From contig JASHVC010000754.1 in NCBI GenBank assembly GCA_030039655.1, positions 1-5,613 on the forward strand: a stretch of 5,613 bases of DNA. The letters are read 5' to 3'. The DNA comes from Xanthobacteraceae bacterium (GTDB lineage: Bacteria; Pseudomonadota; Alphaproteobacteria; Rhizobiales; Xanthobacteraceae). Under the pieces are notes generated by a model. It made no database searches, was not told the DNA's origin, and saw only the letters and a list, made by a program, of their open reading frames with translations. Position numbers and translations under genes: made by a program. Shown here in pieces: positions 5,543-5,613 of this stretch. Each line of letters starts with the position of its first letter. Position 1 is the stretch's first letter.

Positions 5543-5613
5543 ATGCACATCTTGTGGCTGATCGTTATCTGCGGCGCTCTCGCCATCGTCTATGCCATCT
5601 GGGCCACTTATTC
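5543..5613 (+). CDS. hppA: start of a membrane protein, probably proton-pumping pyrophosphatase HppA (partial)
   Basis: Only 23 complete codons are present; the gene runs off the window. The visible sequence MHILWLIVICGALAIVYAIW, then ATY, is a hydrophobic first membrane helix. It strongly resembles the N-terminus of alphaproteobacterial K+-insensitive H+-translocating membrane pyrophosphatase, where a LW-IV-CG-L-IVYAIWA pattern precedes the first loop. HppA uses pyrophosphate hydrolysis to pump protons across the inner membrane. My recollection that hppA lies near nusB-thiL in Bradyrhizobium-type genomes adds support. With so few residues the call is tentative. The start ATG 5543 has only a weak GGGG at 5531-5534 as a possible ribosome site. 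Confidence 0.65.
   Translation, partial: MHILWLIVICGALAIVYAIWATY

Noticed and set aside
5293..5586. Open frames on the - strand across the 5304-5542 gap
   Set aside because: They run through the terminator and the second hairpin and over the hppA-like start, and their translations show no family signature.
1..5613. CRISPR array, mobile element or tRNA
   Set aside because: No regularly spaced repeats, transposase, integrase or tRNA-like cloverleaf was noticed on either strand.

Overview
The window looks like a chromosomal segment of an alphaproteobacterium, most likely in the Hyphomicrobiales (Bradyrhizobium / Rhodopseudomonas-like). The reasons are the high-GC coding pattern, the ribH-nusB-thiL order, the style of the NusB and ThiL sequences, a downstream start that resembles a proton-pumping pyrophosphatase, and an orphan Bug/TctC-type binding protein. 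All genes run on the + strand. The assignment is from recognition only; no database search was made.

Layout: (1) Positions 1-1641 are a housekeeping block: the 3' end of ribH (lumazine synthase, riboflavin pathway), nusB (transcription antitermination) and thiL (thiamine-monophosphate kinase), with gaps of only 15 nt. (2) Positions 1644-2306 hold an exported protein of unknown function with a probable concanavalin/LamG-like fold, starting 2 nt after the thiL stop. (3) Positions 2307-2486 are a 180-nt gap with a TATAAT box but no good -35. (4) Positions 2487-5303 hold three closely spaced genes: a 12-helix MFS transporter, a small cupin with an unusual basic N-terminal tail, and a periplasmic Bug/TctC-type solute-binding protein. 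(5) Positions 5304-5542 contain a clear intrinsic terminator and a second strong hairpin. (6) From 5543 to the end is the start of a membrane protein that reads like the first helix of HppA.

How the genes may work together: ribH, nusB, thiL and the exported protein probably share one transcript. MFS, cupin and binding protein probably form a second unit that ends at the terminator at 5407-5434. That second unit could handle a small organic acid or aromatic compound, but no substrate can be read from the sequence. There is no CRISPR array, tRNA, rRNA, transposase or phage gene. I do not see a convincing new defence or mobile system. The least ordinary items are the histone-like tail on the cupin, the exported LamG-like protein coupled to thiL, and the paired hairpins before the putative hppA.
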